Below are positions 33,971 through 43,561 of a stretch of DNA of 64,000 bases, piece by piece. Position 1 is the stretch's first letter, and every line of letters begins with the position of its first letter. The notes beneath the pieces are model-generated. The model was given only the letters and a program-made list of their open reading frames with translations. It did no database searches and had not been told where the DNA came from. A program made the position numbers and the translations under genes. Source of the stretch: Vampirovibrio chlorellavorus (GTDB taxonomy: Bacteria; Cyanobacteriota; Vampirovibrionia; Vampirovibrionales; Vampirovibrionaceae); the NCBI RefSeq assembly GCF_003149375.1, contig NZ_QFWH01000004.1, positions 248,001-312,000 on the forward strand. Reading direction: 5' to 3'.

Positions 33971-34918
33971 CTACTCGTCATCATCCGGGGTGCGATGATC
34001 AAAAATCTTCACCACTTTCACCGGCTCCGAGGCGACCTCTACTGCAGGGGTGTTGGGCGTGGCCGACGTTGTGGCGGTCGGTGGGGTTTTATTGGTGTTT
34101 TTGGCGGGTGGTGCGGACTGTGTCTGCGGTTCCGGCTTTTCCGGCAAGGGTTGTCGTTTTTGCTTGTCGGTTTCCCGCTTCAGGGCTTTTTCCAGCTTGC
34201 GGACTTTGGCGGAGGCGGGTTTCTGAGGGCGCTCAAAAGGACGCACATTCTCGGCTGGGCCAGAGCGCTTGTCCCGTTTGGTGACGGGACGTAAAGTGCC
34301 CGCCCGGCCTGAGTTTCCGCTGCGGGAGGCAACCGGTTTGGCTCGGCCGGTATCCGCACCCCGGTTGCTGGTGGGCGTTCGACTGGCTGCTTGACGCTTG
34401 GCCGGGGTTTTGTCGGACTGCCTGAGTTGGGCTTCTTTCCAGGCTCGCCGCCACAGACCTTCCAGTCCGTAATACTGCCCTGCCCTGCCCCAGCGTAGGC
34501 CAGCGATGGTGACTATCAGCAAGGCGCTCAATCCCAGTAGGGCCGGATTGCTTTGGGGGGCAATCAAGAGCAAATTGAGGGCCAGAAACAGGGCCAGCCA
34601 ACTGGTCAGGGAAATCCCCACACCCAGCACAAAACTGCCCCCAATCAGCATTTCCAGATCGATCACGGTGCGCAGCACGGCGTTAAAATGGGGCAGAATC
34701 AGGGTGCGCAAAAAGTCCCCATACAGGGGTAGTGGATTGTTGATGGCCCAGGTTTGCCACTGGGCCTGCCAGTGCTGGGCCAACTGGGGATGGTTGAGCT
34801 GGTACTGTCCCACCAGTAGAAATCCCAAGCCCACGGAGACCCGCAACAAGGCCAAGGCCTGATGATCCCGGGGGCCGGTGGATAGGGCTCGGCTCAACTG
34901 CCGCAGGGCCTGAAGCAT
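33971..34918 (-). CDS. DoxX-like membrane protein with long basic, proline-rich tail
   Basis: 315 residues. The first 170 hold four or so hydrophobic segments in DoxX/DoxD order (LLRVSVGLGFLLVGQYQLNH, LEMLIGGSFVLGVGISLTSW, LALFLALNLLLIA, LLIVTIAGLRWGRAGQYYG). The remaining 145 residues are Lys/Arg/Pro/Thr-rich and probably disordered, ending in an acidic HRTPDDDE. DoxX-family proteins are small quinone-linked membrane proteins. The tail is far longer than usual and may bind RNA, polyanions or a partner. It is divergent from the DUF4127 operon. Confidence 0.62.
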   Translation of the reverse strand: MLQALRQLSRALSTGPRDHQALALLRVSVGLGFLLVGQYQLNHPQLAQHWQAQWQTWAINNPLPLYGDFLRTLILPHFNAVLRTVIDLEMLIGGSFVLGVGISLTSWLALFLALNLLLIAPQSNPALLGLSALLIVTIAGLRWGRAGQYYGLEGLWRRAWKEAQLRQSDKTPAKRQAASRTPTSNRGADTGRAKPVASRSGNSGRAGTLRPVTKRDKRSGPAENVRPFERPQKPASAKVRKLEKALKRETDKQKRQPLPEKPEPQTQSAPPAKNTNKTPPTATTSATPNTPAVEVASEPVKVVKIFDHRTPDDDE

Positions 34919-35158
34919 GATCCAAAATTAACTCGCTCTCTGGGGGACGGCATTATTATAACCGATACAACCGATTCCCCGGATTCCCGATTCCCCATTC
35001 GCCGTAAGGAGCCCCCCTCCGAAAGGGCAAAACGTCGGCCCGCTGTAGTCAGACGACGGTCTGTATTAGAATAGGGGGAGGTTCTGGAGATCCCTTGTTT
35101 TCGGATCACTGATTTCGGACTGTTGGTGTCGTTATCCGCCTTCGGCGTTGGAACAGAT

Positions 35159-36613
35159 ATGCCTTTCTCCCACAAACGTGTTTACCTTATTCCCCTGGAT
35201 AGCCGTCCGGTTTGCTACGATATGCCCAGGCGTCTGGCGGCAGCGGCAGGACTAGAGCTGGGTATGCCCGCCCCCAATTTGTTGGGGCACCTGAAAAAAC
35301 CGGCCAATTTCAAAACGCTGTCCCGCTGGGTGAAAAACCACCTGTTTGAAAACGATCCCCTGATCGTGGCCCTGGATACCATTGCCTATGGTGGCCTGAT
35401 TGCTTCCCGGGTGAATGAAGATCCGCTGGAGACCTTGCAGCAGCGGGTGCAAAGTTTTTTTCAGCAAATTAAAGTGGATGCCTGCTACGCGTTTTCCTCC
35501 ATTTTGCGCATCCCCAACTACAATTTTGACGAGGAAGAGCCCGCATACTGGAACCAGTACGGGCAAGCCCTGTACCAGTATTCCGCCCAACTGCACGAAG
35601 CCGGACAGGCGGAAGCGGGAGACATCCCGGAGGCGGTGCTGAGGGATTTCATGGATCGCCGGGAAAAGAATTATGCGCTGAACGAGAGCTACCTGAGCCT
35701 GCTGTTTGAGGGTAGCCTCGATTATTTGACCTACTGTCAGGATGATACCGGCCCCTTTGGGCTGAATGTGCTGGAGGCCCAACACCTGAGCCAGCAATTG
35801 CAGCAGCGTAAGCTGGAGAACGCCCACATCCAGACCGGGGCTGATGAGGTGGCTGCCTGCATGCTAGCCCGCTGGATGGTGTTGCAACACGCTGAACCCG
35901 TTAAAGTGTACCCTTTCTACAGTTCGGAAGCCGGTCGCCATCTGGTGGCCAAGTTTGATGGGCTGCCCATCGAGACGGTGGTGGAAAAGGCCATTCGGGC
36001 CTGCGGGGCGCAGGTGGCGAAAAGGTCGGCGGAGGCTGATTTGTGGGTCATGGTGCATACCCCGGAAGAACGTCAAGGCGATCATTGCAGCCGGGAGCAG
36101 GCCCAGCTCCAGCCCGAGCAGTGGGATGAAGTGCAAAAGGTATTGCAAAAGGCCTTGCAGTTGGGTAAGCCCATTGCCCTGGCCGATGTGGCCTACGCCA
36201 ACGGGGCCGATCCCCGCTTGATGGACCGGCTGGTGTCTCAGTTTGAGGATTTAACCGGCCTGTATGGCTACGCCGCCTGGAACACCCCGGGCAACGCCAT
36301 CGGCACCACCGTGGCCATGGGCCTGATTCGGCTGATGGCGGAGCGGCAGAACACCTTTAACGCACAGGCTTTCTGCCAGCTTATGCTGATTCGTTTGGCT
36401 GATGACTGGTTGTATCAGGCGGATGTGCGGCACACCGTGCGGCAGAGTATGAACGGCAACGCCCACCGGCAAGCGCCGGATGAAACCCTGCTGAACGTGC
36501 TGATGGCCGATGGCCTGTTTCTGCTGAAAAACCGGCTGGGGCTGGAAAAGCAGTCCGTCCACTGTCGTTATCCCTGCCAGCGTACCTTTGAAATTGAAGT
36601 GGGCCTGAAATGA
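35159..36613 (+). CDS. DUF4127 family protein
   Basis: 484 residues from the ATG at 35159; the frame is open from 35123. KRVYLIPLDSRPVCYDMPRR near the start matches the family's YLPLDxRPVN motif, and ALDTIAYGGLIASRVNED and DVAYANGADPRLMDRLVSQF are further family regions. DUF4127 proteins have no proven function; many occur in Gram-positives and environmental phyla. There is no signal peptide. Its stop overlaps the next start as ATGA (36610-36613), so translation with the rRNA/tRNA methyltransferase is coupled. Confidence 0.78.
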   Translation: MPFSHKRVYLIPLDSRPVCYDMPRRLAAAAGLELGMPAPNLLGHLKKPANFKTLSRWVKNHLFENDPLIVALDTIAYGGLIASRVNEDPLETLQQRVQSFFQQIKVDACYAFSSILRIPNYNFDEEEPAYWNQYGQALYQYSAQLHEAGQAEAGDIPEAVLRDFMDRREKNYALNESYLSLLFEGSLDYLTYCQDDTGPFGLNVLEAQHLSQQLQQRKLENAHIQTGADEVAACMLARWMVLQHAEPVKVYPFYSSEAGRHLVAKFDGLPIETVVEKAIRACGAQVAKRSAEADLWVMVHTPEERQGDHCSREQAQLQPEQWDEVQKVLQKALQLGKPIALADVAYANGADPRLMDRLVSQFEDLTGLYGYAAWNTPGNAIGTTVAMGLIRLMAERQNTFNAQAFCQLMLIRLADDWLYQADVRHTVRQSMNGNAHRQAPDETLLNVLMADGLFLLKNRLGLEKQSVHCRYPCQRTFEIEVGLK

Positions 36614-37392
36614 GCCTATCCAGTCAGCCCCTCAGCCAGAAATTAATCAAGGACACCGCCGCCCTTCAGCAAAAAAAGCACCGGGACGCTGAAGGCTTGC
36701 TGCTGGTGGAAGGGCGTCATCCCATTGAAGAGGCCCACAAGGCTGGCTTGACCTTGCGGCACTGGTTTATTTTGGCGGACGCTCCGGCAGAGAGCCTGCC
36801 CAAGGAGAGCTTGCCGAAGCCCCCGTTCGAGGTTAATGCCCAGCAGATGGGCAAGTTGGCCACCACGGCGTCTGTGCCGCCCTGTCTGGCCGTGTACGAA
36901 GCGCCTCCAGAAAACAAGGCCTCTCTGGTTTTGGGAGATTTTGTGGTGGTGCTGGATGGGGTGCAAGATCCGGGCAATGTGGGCACCCTGATTCGTTCCG
37001 CGCTGGCCTTTGGGGCCGATGCCCTCATACTGACCCATGACAGTGCCGATCCTTACAACCCCAAGGTCATTCGGGCCTCCGCCGGACTGGTATTCGCCCT
37101 GCCCTTGGTTGCATTGTCTCCCAATGCCCTGTTGTCCCAGTTGCAGCAACAAGGACACGTTATATGGGCCACCACCGGCCATGGCGGTGCTTTGCCCTAT
37201 CGTCAGGCCGATTTCCGGGGACGCTGCGCCCTGGTGTTGGGTAATGAGGGCCGTGGGGTCAGCGATGCCTTTCTGAATCATCCGCAGGCTCATCGCCTGA
37301 TCATTCCCATGCAAGCTGCCGTAGAGTCCCTGAATGTGGGGATTTCCGGCTCCATTGTACTGGCTGAGGCCGCCGCCCAACGAGGATCATAG
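36610..37392 (+). CDS. TrmH/SpoU family RNA 2'-O-methyltransferase
   Basis: 260 residues. The N-terminal substrate-binding domain has EGLLLVEGRHPIEEA. The knotted SPOUT domain has the three motifs VVLDGVQDPGNVGTLIRSA (motif 1), VLGNEGRGVSDA (motif 2) and IIPMQAAVESLNVGISGSIV (motif 3). These enzymes methylate a ribose 2'-OH in rRNA or tRNA with SAM; the exact base cannot be predicted. It is the middle gene of the DUF4127-trmH-tatC operon, and tatC starts three bases after its stop. Confidence 0.9.
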   Translation: MSLSSQPLSQKLIKDTAALQQKKHRDAEGLLLVEGRHPIEEAHKAGLTLRHWFILADAPAESLPKESLPKPPFEVNAQQMGKLATTASVPPCLAVYEAPPENKASLVLGDFVVVLDGVQDPGNVGTLIRSALAFGADALILTHDSADPYNPKVIRASAGLVFALPLVALSPNALLSQLQQQGHVIWATTGHGGALPYRQADFRGRCALVLGNEGRGVSDAFLNHPQAHRLIIPMQAAVESLNVGISGSIVLAEAAAQRGS

Positions 37393-37394
37393 GG

Positions 37395-38210
37395 ATGGAC
37401 GATCCAGTCACGCCCCCTCAATACTTTGAACGCTCTGGCACCGATCCTGGCCTGACTGTCTCCGCTTCCCTGCCTGAGGTGGTTTCGTCGGAAGCCCCCA
37501 TCGACTGGGCTTCACTGAGCATGCCTATGGTGGATCACATCACGGAGCTGCGCAATCGGATTTTAATTTCGGCGGGCACACTGGCTCTGACGCTGGGTGT
37601 GGGGTTTGTCTACGCTTTGCCCCTCATTCAGGTGTTTCAGGGCATGGCCCCCGCCAACATTCGTTTTGTGCAGCTGGCCCCCGGCGAAGTGTTGATTTCC
37701 AGCCTGCGGGTGTCGTTTTATGTGGGCTTTGCCCTGGCCCTGCCGGTGATTTTATACCATGTGCTCCGCTTTGTGCTGCCTGGCCTGACGGATCGGGAGA
37801 AGGGCATGGTCACCGGGTCCATTATCGGGGGCACCCTGTTGTTTCTGGCGGGGCTGGTGTTTGCCTACTACTTTGTGGTGCCTTCTGCGCTGGGGTTTCT
37901 GGTGGATTACGGGCAAAGCGTGGCCCAAACCCAACTCAGCATTGAGAGCTACATTGGTTTCTGCTCCGGCTTGCTGTTTATGACCGGGCTGATGTTTGAG
38001 TTGCCCATGGTGCTGTTTTTGCTGTCCTTTACCGGGTTGGTTACTTCCGAGAAGCTGATTCGGGAGTGGCGCTGGGCCATTGTGCTTATTTTCATCGTGG
38101 CGGCCATTGTCACCCCCACCCAGGACCCTTTTTCCATGAGTCTGGTGGGTCTGGCCATGGTGGCCTTGTATGGGCTGAGTATTCTGCCCATTAAATGGGT
38201 CGGACGCTGA
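37395..38210 (+). CDS. tatC: Sec-independent translocase component TatC
   Basis: 271 residues with six membrane segments. The TatC start motif is MVDHITELRNRILISAG, here preceded by about 40 extra polar residues. Further landmarks are LRVSFYVGFALALPVILYHV, FVLPGLTDREKG (the conserved cytoplasmic loop) and FELPMVLFLLSFTGLVT. TatC recognises twin-arginine signal peptides and works with TatA (27519). The stop codon is followed by a terminator at 38286. Confidence 0.93.
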   Translation: MDDPVTPPQYFERSGTDPGLTVSASLPEVVSSEAPIDWASLSMPMVDHITELRNRILISAGTLALTLGVGFVYALPLIQVFQGMAPANIRFVQLAPGEVLISSLRVSFYVGFALALPVILYHVLRFVLPGLTDREKGMVTGSIIGGTLLFLAGLVFAYYFVVPSALGFLVDYGQSVAQTQLSIESYIGFCSGLLFMTGLMFELPMVLFLLSFTGLVTSEKLIREWRWAIVLIFIVAAIVTPTQDPFSMSLVGLAMVALYGLSILPIKWVGR

Positions 38211-38285
38211 CCGTTCTGGCTGCTATTTTGCAAGCCGGTCAATGGGGTAATACGGACTGGGTAAACACTAGCTGCCCAGTTAATT

Positions 38286-38306
38286 GAGACGGCAGCGTCT
38301 TTTTTA
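38286..38306 (+). terminator. Terminator after tatC
   Basis: AGACG-GCAG-CGTCT hairpin followed by a run of T. It lies about 76 bases after the tatC stop and would end the DUF4127-trmH-tatC transcript. Confidence 0.6.
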
Positions 38307-38359
38307 TACCCTGCTCCATATTGCGGCCTTTGGCCCAAACTCGGAAGGAGGGAATACGC

Positions 38360-38917
38360 ATGCGTCAACCATTTCACTTTGACCCACAGAAAATCGAGCA
38401 TGTCTCGGGAATTTTCAGTTCCACCATTCAGCTGAACGAGGCCTTGGACAGTCTGGAACGGCTTGGGCTGGGTAAGGATGTCAGCCTGTTGATGAGCGAA
38501 GAAACGCGCTCTTACTATGGGGAGGAGCCCAGGCACCCGGTCCACGGGGTGGAAGGCTTTACGCACAGTAGCAAATTGCCTGAGGGAGCGGCTACCGGTG
38601 GACTAACCGGGGGACTGCTGGGCGCCATTCTGGGTGGATTGACCACGGTCGGCACCATCTTGATTCCCGGAGCCGGTTTGCTGGTGGCTGGGCCGTTGAT
38701 TGGCCTGTTGAGCGGCGGGGCCTTGGGAGCCGCGGCGGGCAGCCTGCTGGGAGCGCTGGTGGGAGCGGGTATTCCCGAAACGGAAGCCAAATTTTACGAG
38801 GACTCCCTGAAACAACCTGGAAATGCGCTGCTGATAGCCCATGTGCCCAAAAATATGGTGCCTGACGTGAAGGATATTTACCGCCACTGCGGGGTGCAGT
38901 CCCTGAAAGTGGGTTAA
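38360..38917 (+). CDS. YflT-like general stress protein with glycine-zipper segment
   Basis: 185 residues from an ATG with AAGGAGGG 7 bases upstream. The N-terminal part (IFSSTIQLNEALDSLERLGL, then VSLLMSEETRSYY) resembles the heat-induced YflT/GSP17M domain. It is followed by a Gly/Ala-rich double membrane hairpin (GGLTGGLLGAILGGLTTVGT and SGGALGAAAGSLLGALVGAG) with small-xxx-small repeats. The C-terminus returns to a soluble fold (FYEDSLKQPGNALLIAHVPK). Such proteins appear under stress; biochemical role unknown. Confidence 0.72.
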   Translation: MRQPFHFDPQKIEHVSGIFSSTIQLNEALDSLERLGLGKDVSLLMSEETRSYYGEEPRHPVHGVEGFTHSSKLPEGAATGGLTGGLLGAILGGLTTVGTILIPGAGLLVAGPLIGLLSGGALGAAAGSLLGALVGAGIPETEAKFYEDSLKQPGNALLIAHVPKNMVPDVKDIYRHCGVQSLKVG

Positions 38918-39220
38918 GGGCCATACTGGCCACTGGGCCCAGCGGATCACCGGTGAGAACAGGGCCTTGAGTTCTGGCCATTAACGACTCAAACATACCT
39001 ACCAACGCAAATCGCAGGGCAGTCCGGCATGGGGCTGTCCTGTGCGGGTTTGCAGGGGGGGCAGGAACCTGATGGACTTGTCGAAAGGCCCTGCCGAGCC
39101 TCGTTGATGACTGGGGCGATCAATTTCCCGGAACGGACTGGTTTTATTTTTATATCACTTTTATACCGGTTCGACGCGACTGCCTTTTCTGGTCGCTGTC
39201 GATTGTTACGAGGGCTTTTT
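38918..39220. other. Intergenic region, about 300 bp
   Basis: An open frame runs through it into the next gene, but it lacks a signal peptide and ribosome site. A T/A-rich stretch (39141-39170) may hold a promoter for the secreted protein gene. I see nothing else. Confidence 0.45.
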
Positions 39221-40369
39221 ATGCGCGGATTTCCTTCCATTTTTCCATCGGTTTTGTTGACATTGGTGGCTGTCTGGTTGGTCGGCGCACTGCCTGCCCT
39301 TTCCCAGCAGGCCGATGACACTTTTTTCTTCCCTCGGGAAGCGTTTGTGCAGATCAACCCCACCTTGCCCAACTCCCGATTGAACTTTGATGACGACTCT
39401 CAGGAATCCTGCTGCGCCAAGGATTACTCGGCTTCCGGCCAGCCCGTGGCTTCGCCCGCTCAAAGTCTGGCCCCGGTGGAAAATGACGCCAGTCGGGCCA
39501 GAAGTGCCTCACCCCTTGCCCGTTCCGAGTTTGAGCGGGCCAATCCTCGCTATCAGGAAAACCTGACGCCCGCCTCTCTGGTTTCCTGCGAACGGTTTGC
39601 CCAACTGCCGGAGCTGGCCGCCAACATGCCCAATGCTGGCGCGTTCGGGGACAGAAGCGGTAAGAACACTTTGCCGATTGTCTCCCACAGTACCAACGTG
39701 TCCCATCGTCCCGGTGTGGAGTACTTCTCCGATCCCCGGTTTACCAACACCAGCGATTTCCACATAGAAACCATCGGCGGTAACAGCCAGTTGCGTTTGC
39801 AGGATGTGCGCAGCTATTCCGTCTGCATGGCCCGGGGCAACAACGTGGCCATGGTGGCCAACACCGAGGACGCCTCGCTGATTACCTACAATGGCAGCGA
39901 TCACCTTTACCTGTCCGGGAATAACATCAATATGTTCACCCGCACCGGGGCCGGAGAAGACCTGATTGAACTGTATCAGGCCAGCCCCTCCGAGACCGGC
40001 AGTACGTTTACGGCCTTCAATATCTATAAAACGGCCATCAGCGGTGGATCTGATACGGACACGCTGGTGTTCAAGGGAACCCCGCCGGGTACCAAGTGGT
40101 GTCACATCGGTGGCTACCGCATGTACGGGGAATACTTCTACGTGGTGGAGTTTGCCCTGCCCCCCAGTGTGACTGAAGGCCCCCGTCGCCAGCGGGTCAA
40201 CATTGGCCAATCCGTTGAGTACGTTACGATCAAAGGCAAAAAGTACCTGTTGAATGACTTTCTGGTGCATGGCGATCCGGTGGATACCATCGCTCGCAGC
40301 ATTCCCATTGGCGATCCCCTGCCCCGGGTGGCCATTCGCCCCTCTGCCCCTAATTTCAGGAATCGTTAA
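39221..40369 (+). CDS. Secreted protein with degenerate RTX-like turns
   Basis: 382 residues. The ATG at 39221 begins a clear signal peptide (SIFPSVLLTLVAVWLVGALP then ALSQQ). The frame is open from 39029, but the extension is not signal-like. After a Ser/Ala-rich region with a CC pair (QESCCAKD) there is a beta-rich part with turns of Gly-x-x-x-Asp type: YNGSDHLYLSGN, TGAGEDLIEL and GGSDTDTLVF. These are loosely like RTX (GGxGxDxUx) calcium turns. Cysteines near the end (KWCHIGGYR) may form disulfides. Probably extracytoplasmic. Family not recognised. Confidence 0.62.
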   Translation: MRGFPSIFPSVLLTLVAVWLVGALPALSQQADDTFFFPREAFVQINPTLPNSRLNFDDDSQESCCAKDYSASGQPVASPAQSLAPVENDASRARSASPLARSEFERANPRYQENLTPASLVSCERFAQLPELAANMPNAGAFGDRSGKNTLPIVSHSTNVSHRPGVEYFSDPRFTNTSDFHIETIGGNSQLRLQDVRSYSVCMARGNNVAMVANTEDASLITYNGSDHLYLSGNNINMFTRTGAGEDLIELYQASPSETGSTFTAFNIYKTAISGGSDTDTLVFKGTPPGTKWCHIGGYRMYGEYFYVVEFALPPSVTEGPRRQRVNIGQSVEYVTIKGKKYLLNDFLVHGDPVDTIARSIPIGDPLPRVAIRPSAPNFRNR

Positions 40370-40648
40370 CGCCCCGCCCCGTTCTGGTGGGAAGCGTTCA
40401 AACGGTCACCAACCTCTGGCCCGGCGCGCAAACCCGATTTTTTGATTGACCGTCTCGGGCATTTTTGTTGCACAATTGGGTTTCGTTAACCTCGGGTCTG
40501 CTTTATGTCAAGCTGCCCATCATTGGCGTTAATTACTGACTGGGGCTGAATAACCCAGTCGCCTTGACTGATTCGCTATCCCCTTTTATTCTCGACTTCT
40601 TTTTAAATACTTGTTTCATCACCACTCAACCACAGGATTCATTTTCAA

Positions 40649-41281
40649 ATGATGCGTAGTGCTAGCCTGCCCATGCCCATTCTTTCCGCTCGGGTTAATC
40701 ATGCCAGTCCGGAAAGTTTCCACGAGTCCCTGCCCAAGGCTGATTCCCAGGAAAGGGAGCGTCTGTGGGGCAGCCTGACCCTGCAAAAATTCATTCATGA
40801 AGCCCCTGTTGACGCGTTGGCACCAGAAGATGTCTGGGCACCCAGCGTCAAACCGGCTCCGGTTTCGCAGGTCTCGAAGGACAAGCCCGCAGCGCTTTCT
40901 CAGGCTGCCAGAAAAGATGCCATAAACCGGGATTTGCGCATTCTGGGTAACCCCTTTGCACGGGCCAAAACCCGGGAGTTGATCCGGGAAAACCCGGATA
41001 CCCCCTTTGAGGCACTCTCTCAAGTGACCCTGGGTGGGCTGTCCGAGGCGGGGCTATCGCATCTGGTTCATCGGGATCTGGCCAAATTGACCCTGAACCG
41101 TAAAAAACCGGCCCAGCGAGATCCTGCCATCCGAGCGGCAGATTGGATGGAGCGCCCCAGGCATCATGGCCCCTCTCGTTTTCAGCAAGAATTTTTAAAG
41201 CGACAACAAGAAGCAGAAGAGCAAGCCCAGCACATAGAGACCTTGCGACAGGCCTTTAGCAGGTTAAAGCTCAACGATTAA
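40649..41281 (+). CDS. Hypothetical protein, charged helical
   Basis: 210 residues, unrecognised. There is no signal peptide or membrane segment. It is rich in Ala, Arg, Glu and Gln, with a long C-terminal helix (FQQEFLKRQQEAEEQAQHIE). The middle has a conserved-looking segment (FEALSQVTLGGLSEAGLSHL). It lies in a 279-base gap and begins ATGATG. Its last 11 bases overlap the convergent purK. Confidence 0.5.
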   Translation: MMRSASLPMPILSARVNHASPESFHESLPKADSQERERLWGSLTLQKFIHEAPVDALAPEDVWAPSVKPAPVSQVSKDKPAALSQAARKDAINRDLRILGNPFARAKTRELIRENPDTPFEALSQVTLGGLSEAGLSHLVHRDLAKLTLNRKKPAQRDPAIRAADWMERPRHHGPSRFQQEFLKRQQEAEEQAQHIETLRQAFSRLKLND

Positions 41282-42410
41282 GACGTTCACGGGCCTGTTT
41301 GGCCAGCTGAAAAGCGGCATCCACGGAGTCGCCTAAGGTGGTTAGGTGGCCCATTTTACGACCGACTCGGGCTTCTTGCTTGCCGTACAAATGCAAGTAC
41401 ACCGGAGACCGGGCCAAAGCGGACTGCCAGTCAGGTTCTCCGTTAGCCCATAAATCCCCCAGCACATTGGCCATAGCCGCTGGCTGGCGCAAAGCGGGGT
41501 CTCCCAGGGGCAAGCCGCAGACCACGCGCAATTGTTGCTCAAACTGATCGCATACGGCGGCCTCAATGGTGTAATGCCCGGAGTTATGAGGCCGGGGGGC
41601 CAGCTCATTCACCAGTAACTCCCCTTGCCGGGTGATGAAAAATTCCACGCACAGCAAGCCCCGCATGTTCAGGGCTTCCATGATGCGTTGGGTAATCTGA
41701 AGGGCCTGCGCTTCAATCGTCTCAGAAATTTGGGCCGGGGCCAGGGTGAAATCCAGAATATGATTCCGATGCCGATTTTCCACCGGACGATAGGCTTGAA
41801 ACGTCCCGTCCTCGGCCCTTGCGGCAATGACTGAAATCTCCCGCTCCAGGTCCAAAAAGCGCTCCATCACGCAGGCTTGCCCGGCGAAGGCTTCATAAGC
41901 GTCCAGCGCTTGGGCTTCGCTTTCCAGACGAACCTGCCCTTTGCCGTCGTAGCCAAAGCCAGCGGTCTTCAGGACGGCAGGCAACCCCAGCTGAGTCATG
42001 CCCGCTTGCAACTCCTGAAGATTATTGACGGGGACAAAGGGCACCACTGGGATGCCCAGATCGGATAAAAACTGTTTTTCCCGCAAACGGTGCTGGGTGA
42101 TTTCCAGCACGTGCGGCTGGGGGTAGACCGGCACCTCCGGCTGCAAGGCGGCCAAGGCCTGTACCGGAATGTTTTCAAACTCAATGGTCACCACATCCAC
42201 GCCTTGGGCAAAGTGCTTCAGGGCGGGTAAATCGGTGTAGTCGGCGGCGATTTCCAAGTCAGCCACTTGCCCGGCCGGGGTGTCACGCTCGGGAGAAAAG
42301 ACGTGCACCCGGTAGCCCAATCGTTTGGCGGTGAGGGCCAACATGCGGCCCAATTGACCGCTGCCTAAAATGCCTAAGGTGCTGCCGGGTAAATGAACGG
42401 AAGCGGTCAT
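41271..42410 (-). CDS. purK: 5-(carboxyamino)imidazole ribonucleotide synthase PurK
   Basis: 379 residues. The N-terminal motif [20 protein letters not shown] binds substrate and [10 protein letters not shown] follows. The ATP-grasp core has [43 protein letters not shown] and the C-terminal [14 protein letters not shown]. PurK carboxylates AIR using ATP and bicarbonate; PurE then moves the carboxyl group. It overlaps purE as ATGA, the usual purEK order. Confidence 0.95.
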   Translation of the reverse strand: MTASVHLPGSTLGILGSGQLGRMLALTAKRLGYRVHVFSPERDTPAGQVADLEIAADYTDLPALKHFAQGVDVVTIEFENIPVQALAALQPEVPVYPQPHVLEITQHRLREKQFLSDLGIPVVPFVPVNNLQELQAGMTQLGLPAVLKTAGFGYDGKGQVRLESEAQALDAYEAFAGQACVMERFLDLEREISVIAARAEDGTFQAYRPVENRHRNHILDFTLAPAQISETIEAQALQITQRIMEALNMRGLLCVEFFITRQGELLVNELAPRPHNSGHYTIEAAVCDQFEQQLRVVCGLPLGDPALRQPAAMANVLGDLWANGEPDWQSALARSPVYLHLYGKQEARVGRKMGHLTTLGDSVDAAFQLAKQARERLNR

Positions 42411-42931
42411 ACCGGCAAATGTCGCCCCTGTAGGACGGTTTCGGTCTGTTCCTGCCGATAGCGGGTTAGTTCCTCCCGCAAGGCCGGGTGAGTGTTTGCC
42501 AAAACAGCCACGGCCATCAGGGCGGCGTTAATGGCTCCGGACTTGCCGATGGCCATGGTTCCCACGGGCACCCCGGCAGGCATTTGCACAATGGACAGCA
42601 GGGAATCCATGCCATTGAGGGCCTGGCTTTGTATGGGCACACCCAGAACCGGCACCAGGGTCTGGGCGGCGGTCATGCCCGGCAAGTGGGCGGCCCCACC
42701 GGCCCCGGCGATAATGACCTGAATCTTCCGCTCCTCCGCCTGAGCCGCGAACTCGGCCAGCCACTGAGGCGTCCGGTGGGCCGATACCACCAGGCACTCG
42801 TGCGGTACGTCAAAGCGGTTCAGCATTTCGTGGGCATGGCGCATGGTTTCCCAATCGGACTGGCTGCCCATAATAATGGACACCAGCGTCTTGTTCGGGG
42901 CTGTTTCAGGAGAGGAAGCGGAAGTATTCAT
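42407..42931 (-). CDS. purE: N5-carboxyaminoimidazole ribonucleotide mutase PurE
   Basis: About 174 residues. Landmarks are [26 protein letters not shown] (catalytic His), [14 protein letters not shown] and [21 protein letters not shown] chose the ATG at 42931; two TTG codons lie just upstream and a poor AGGA site fits either. It follows osmC after about 28 bases and overlaps purK, so osmC-purE-purK form one transcript. Confidence 0.95.
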   Translation of the reverse strand: MNTSASSPETAPNKTLVSIIMGSQSDWETMRHAHEMLNRFDVPHECLVVSAHRTPQWLAEFAAQAEERKIQVIIAGAGGAAHLPGMTAAQTLVPVLGVPIQSQALNGMDSLLSIVQMPAGVPVGTMAIGKSGAINAALMAVAVLANTHPALREELTRYRQEQTETVLQGRHLPV

Positions 42932-42959
42932 GGTCAAAATCAAGGTCCTTAATTTGGGC

Positions 42960-43397
42960 CTAGTGGGCGGCTTGCAGCAATTTAGCGCTCAGTTTGATTT
43001 GCGGGCCAGCCAGAGCCTTGGAAATGGGGCAGCCTTTTTTGGCGGCTTCGGCTTGCTCGTGGAACTGTGCCTCGTCAATGCCGGGGATTTCGGCTTCGGT
43101 TTCCAGCTCGATGGTGGTGATTTCAAAGCCTTCGCCCACTTTTTCCAGATGTACTTTGGCCACGGTGTGAACACGGGTGGGGTTGAAGCCAGCCTTGCTC
43201 AGGCCAGCGGACAAAGCCATGGAGAAGCAGCCAGCGTGCGCGGCGGCAATCAACTCTTCCGGGTTGGTGCCGGTGCCGTCTTCAAAACGGGAGGGGAAGG
43301 AGTAGCTGCCTTTGAAAGCGCCGCTGCCCAGTTCAACCGTCCCTTTGCCTTCACGCAGGTTGCCTTGCCATTCGGCCTGTGCGGATCTCATTACCAT
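42960..43397 (-). CDS. OsmC/Ohr family peroxiredoxin
   Basis: 145 residues. The two redox cysteines are C57 ([11 protein letters not shown]) and C123 (KGCPISKAL). The N-terminal [12 protein letters not shown] and [20 protein letters not shown] match the OsmC subgroup rather than Ohr. These proteins reduce organic peroxides. AGGAGAG lies 8-10 bases before the ATG. It is the first gene of the osmC-purE-purK run, an unusual partner for purine synthesis. Confidence 0.9.
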   Translation of the reverse strand: MVMRSAQAEWQGNLREGKGTVELGSGAFKGSYSFPSRFEDGTGTNPEELIAAAHAGCFSMALSAGLSKAGFNPTRVHTVAKVHLEKVGEGFEITTIELETEAEIPGIDEAQFHEQAEAAKKGCPISKALAGPQIKLSAKLLQAAH

Positions 43398-43524
43398 AAT
43401 CTGTCTCTCCTCTCGGGATGCTAACGGCCCGATTTTAGTACGAATGCGCCTATATAGATAGGGCAGACCGCAGGGATTCTATTGGGTGGATTGATGGGGC
43501 TGTAGATTTAGGGCGGAAATCTCA

Positions 43525-43554
43525 TTGAGATTCGTTTGGCCTTTCTGCTATACT
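43525..43554 (+). promoter_or_regulatory. Strong sigma70-like promoter of the ACT gene, leaderless geometry
   Basis: TTGAGA (43525-43530), an 18-base spacer and TATACT (43549-43554). The ATG at 43562 follows after seven bases, so transcription should start at or one base before the start codon. Confidence 0.65.
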
Positions 43555-43561
43555 CTAGCGC

